A DNA stretch of 64,000 bases from Fimbriimonadaceae bacterium (GTDB taxonomy: Bacteria > Armatimonadota > Fimbriimonadia > Fimbriimonadales > Fimbriimonadaceae), in contig JAIBBE010000002.1 in assembly GCA_019694835.1 (NCBI GenBank), positions 1 through 64,000 of the forward strand. The letters run 5' to 3'. This document shows positions 61,874 through 64,000 of the stretch, in pieces (the stretch's first letter is position 1; every line of letters starts with the position of its first letter). The position numbers and the translations under genes were made by a program. The notes under the pieces are model-generated. The model was not told the DNA's origin, searched no databases, and saw only the letters and a list, made by a program, of their open reading frames with translations.

Positions 61874-63067
61874 ATGCGAAGGCCTTCGCCGCTGGGCGCT
61901 ATTTTCGTCACGGTCCTCATTGACCTACTCAGCTTCGGCCTCGTCATCCCAGATATCCAGATTCGAGGTGACTCGCTGGGTGCGAGCGGATGGGTTCGCG
62001 GATTGCTGCTGGCCACGTTCAGCATTGCCCAGTTGCTCACCGCACCCTATTTGGGTCGCCTGAGTGACTCGATCGGGCGACGTATGATCCTCCTGCTGAC
62101 GACCGTGCTTTCGGTCATCTGCTTCGTGTTCTACGCGCACGCCGAAACGCTCCTCTACCTCTTCATTTCACGCGTCATATCGGGCATTGCGGGGGCAAAC
62201 TTGCCGGTCGCATACGCCTATGTTGCAGACGTAACGAAGCCGGAAGACCGCGCCAAAGGAATGGGGCTATTGGGAGCTGCCTTTGGTGTTGGGTTCATCT
62301 TCGGTCCCGTACTCGGTGGCGTGCTATTGGAGGCCGGAGGTGGGAAACCACTCCTGATGGGTTACGTGGCGGCCGCGATGGCTGCTGTCAACTTCTTGTA
62401 CGTGTTCTTCTTCCTTCCCGAGAGTCTGATGAAGGAGGATCGAACCCATGCGGACGACCGCAAGCCGACGTTGCACAACATGAAAGTGGCGTTTGCCACG
62501 CCTGGTCTAGGGCTGCTCCTCGCGATGTTCTTCGCCTACAACTTCGCGTTCTCGAACCTGGAGAGCACCTACTTCCTGCTCGTCGTGAAGAACTTCCTCT
62601 TAACACAGCGTGAGGGGACGTACCTTCTCGCAATAGTGGGCATCGTGAGCGCGGTGATGCAGGGGTTCATGGTCCAGCGGGCAACCAAGCGGTTCGGCGA
62701 ACTCAATCTTGTGCGGATTTCTTACTTGTTCCAAGTGCCAACCCTCATGGCCGTGCCTTTTGCGATGCCGTGGATTCCCCAGATCATCGGGATCATCTTC
62801 CTCGGCACCTGCACAGGATTGAGCCAGCCGAGCTTAAACAGCTTGATCTCCAAGAGTGCGCCGCGAGACATGCAGGGCGGGATTTTCGGGGTCACCCAGG
62901 CTCTCGGTGCCTTCGCCAGAATTCTCGGGCCGATGGTTGGGAATGCTCTGTACGATGTTCGCTATTGGTTGCCCTACACGGTCGCTGGTAGCTTGGTGCT
63001 GTTCCCCTTGCTGGGAGCGTTCCGAATGAAATCGCCACCCGAACCTGAACCGGCCCCAGCAACCTAG
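61874..63067 (+). CDS. MFS exporter, TetA(P/B)-like
   Basis: 397 residues with 12 membrane helices. Major facilitator marks: VIPDIQIRGDSLGASGWVRGLLLATFSIAQLLTAPYLGRLSDSIGRRMILLL (motif A), YLFISRVISGIAGANLPVAYAYVADVTKPEDRAKGMGLLGAAFGVGFIFGPVLGG (motif C region). It resembles tetracycline/drug-proton antiporters (TetA family), but the substrate cannot be inferred. Single gene. Confidence 0.9.
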   Translation: MRRPSPLGAIFVTVLIDLLSFGLVIPDIQIRGDSLGASGWVRGLLLATFSIAQLLTAPYLGRLSDSIGRRMILLLTTVLSVICFVFYAHAETLLYLFISRVISGIAGANLPVAYAYVADVTKPEDRAKGMGLLGAAFGVGFIFGPVLGGVLLEAGGGKPLLMGYVAAAMAAVNFLYVFFFLPESLMKEDRTHADDRKPTLHNMKVAFATPGLGLLLAMFFAYNFAFSNLESTYFLLVVKNFLLTQREGTYLLAIVGIVSAVMQGFMVQRATKRFGELNLVRISYLFQVPTLMAVPFAMPWIPQIIGIIFLGTCTGLSQPSLNSLISKSAPRDMQGGIFGVTQALGAFARILGPMVGNALYDVRYWLPYTVAGSLVLFPLLGAFRMKSPPEPEPAPAT

Positions 63068-63133
63068 GTTCTATCGCTCAACCCTTGCGATCTGGAGTTG
63101 GCCCTGTGCAATACTCCGCACGAGGGAGTTACG

Positions 63134-63655
63134 ATGATTACTTGTCCAGGTTGCCAAAAGATGTTGCCCGATTGGTCGAAGAACTGTCAGTTCTGTGGGG
63201 CACCAGTCGATAAGGTGGCTCGCCCCAAGGAAGAAGGGAAGAAGACCTACGCGAAAGCGGGACCTGCACCTTACATTTGGGTGCTTTACTACTTATTCGC
63301 GGCGCTGTGGATTGTTGACGGCACCCGCGTTTTGTTAGCGGCGCTGGGAGCGCTGCCCCAGGTAGCCGCGGCGGGCAGCTTGGGGCAGGCGTTCAGCGGG
63401 ATGCTGGCGATAATGGCGATCGTCGGCGGCGCGCTGATCCTGCTCGGGATCGGCCTGATCTTCAAAGTGGAACTGGCGCGTGGCATCGTCAACGTCATGT
63501 GCTGGATTAGCATTCTTGGCGGACTGTTCAACCTCGTCATCGCGATCTTTGCCTCACCGATGTCGGGCGTAATGGGCATCGTTAACGTGTTCCTCGCGAT
63601 GTTTACCATCGCCTGGACAGGGGCGCAGATCTGGGTGATCGGCGAGACGGACTGA
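63134..63655 (+). CDS. zinc-ribbon membrane protein
   Basis: 173 residues from ATG 63134 (gagggagttacg before it). N-terminal zinc ribbon with two CxxC knuckles (TCPGCQKMLPDWSKNCQFCGAPV) followed by four membrane helices (VLYYLFAALWIVDGTRVLLAAL, GMLAIMAIVGGALILLGIGLIF, GIVNVMCWISILGGLFNLVIAIF, GIVNVFLAMFTIAWTGAQIWVI). The function is unknown. It shares one base with the next gene (TGATG). Confidence 0.8.
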   Translation: MITCPGCQKMLPDWSKNCQFCGAPVDKVARPKEEGKKTYAKAGPAPYIWVLYYLFAALWIVDGTRVLLAALGALPQVAAAGSLGQAFSGMLAIMAIVGGALILLGIGLIFKVELARGIVNVMCWISILGGLFNLVIAIFASPMSGVMGIVNVFLAMFTIAWTGAQIWVIGETD

Positions 63656-64000
63656 TGGTTGCTTGTGCCCGACCCAAATGCCGTCGCGAGCTTCACGAGT
63701 CATGGTCGTTTTGCCCGTATTGCGGTCAGGATTGTCGACCTCCGGCAGAGCGCAAAGTGGCCGTCCGGATTTGCGACCACCAGTTCTTTGGCGAAGGAGC
63801 CTACTGCGTCATCTGCGGTTACTCGCAGATTGAGGGCGGATTCATCGAGCGCGCGGGGGATTCCGGCAAGCGTAAGTTGGCCATCGGCTTTCTGATTGGA
63901 GGCTTTGCATTGTTTGCCCTGTCGCTCTTCCTCATGTGGCTGATCGAGGGTGCGTACGGACCGGCCCAGGTGATCGTCGATCAGGTTGAAGCGGGGAAGA
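63655..64000 (+). CDS. zinc-ribbon membrane protein, cut by window end
   Basis: The open frame starts at ATG 63655 and runs off the right edge, at least 115 residues. It has two cysteine knuckle pairs: CARPKCRRELHESWSFCPYCGQDC and ICDHQFFGEGAYCVICG, followed by a membrane helix (LAIGFLIGGFALFALSLFLMWLI). It overlaps the preceding zinc-ribbon gene by one base, so both form one unit. Confidence 0.75.
   Translation, partial: MVACARPKCRRELHESWSFCPYCGQDCRPPAERKVAVRICDHQFFGEGAYCVICGYSQIEGGFIERAGDSGKRKLAIGFLIGGFALFALSLFLMWLIEGAYGPAQVIVDQVEAGK

Overview
The window looks like a chromosomal segment of a free-living, flagellated, diderm bacterium with roughly 62% GC in its ordinary genes. The mix of gene families is what I would expect from Armatimonadota, perhaps the Fimbriimonadia. 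It includes a family-10-like glycosyl hydrolase, a dockerin/EF-hand secreted protein, an H-X9-DG pilin-like protein, a DUF1111 di-heme protein, many short secreted proteins and a PagL-like lipid A deacylase. This placement is inference from gene content; there is no rRNA or other marker to confirm it.

Layout. 1-4.1 kb is a disturbed, more AT-rich stretch: the 3' end of an unknown gene, a frameshifted DUF559 nuclease among GC-rich repeats, a fibronectin-III pseudogene with three frame breaks, a 42-bp tandem repeat and a two-gene secreted-protein unit, the first gene of which is frameshifted. 4.3-10.2 kb has a GHL10 hydrolase, a DUF1111 cytochrome, an M42 aminopeptidase and an ankyrin protein. 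10.3-16.5 kb is a metal-efflux operon (Cys-rich secreted protein, very large composite RND adaptor, RND permease). 16.5-25.3 kb has an M48-like protein without its zinc motif, an ECF sigma/anti-sigma-STN pair, a LolA-like protein, a DUF2071 protein, a large STN protein and an M28 peptidase. 25.5-30.4 kb holds a PagL-like protein, mutY, pnuC, a lone 5'-nucleotidase C-domain and small envelope proteins. 30.4-36.3 kb is an alr-miaA-hfq-dapF operon ending in a BNR-repeat lipoprotein. 36.4-41 kb has a dockerin protein and a divergent LysM/SH3/NlpC-P60 hydrolase. 41-46.9 kb has GNAT, DinB and VOC proteins, tag, pgk, a c-di-AMP (ydaO) riboswitch without an obvious target, rpmG, rpmF and a PAS histidine kinase. 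46.9-49.5 kb is trmD-rplS-lepB with a pilin-like protein. 49.5-54.7 kb has a beta-propeller protein, a HAD hydrolase, an orphan sugar-binding lipoprotein, two adjacent toxin-antitoxin-like pairs and speD behind a long leader. 54.8-60.3 kb is the flagellar run fliM-fliN/Y-fliO-fliP-fliQ-fliR-flhB on the minus strand. 60.7-64 kb has glpX, an MFS exporter and two zinc-ribbon membrane proteins, the last cut by the window end.

How it fits together. Most operons are tight, with 1-7 base overlaps, and several convergent neighbours overlap at their 3' ends, so the genome is compact. Non-coding gaps mostly hold perfect or near-perfect hairpins: rho-independent terminators and at least four families of dispersed palindromic repeats. 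One repeat cluster sits inside the flagellar operon, and one element upstream of glpX is a perfect 58-bp inverted repeat. The points most worth a second look are the composite RND adaptor, the orphan ydaO riboswitch, the palindromic repeat families, the 14-codon tandem repeat and the structured leaders of speD and the NlpC/P60 gene.
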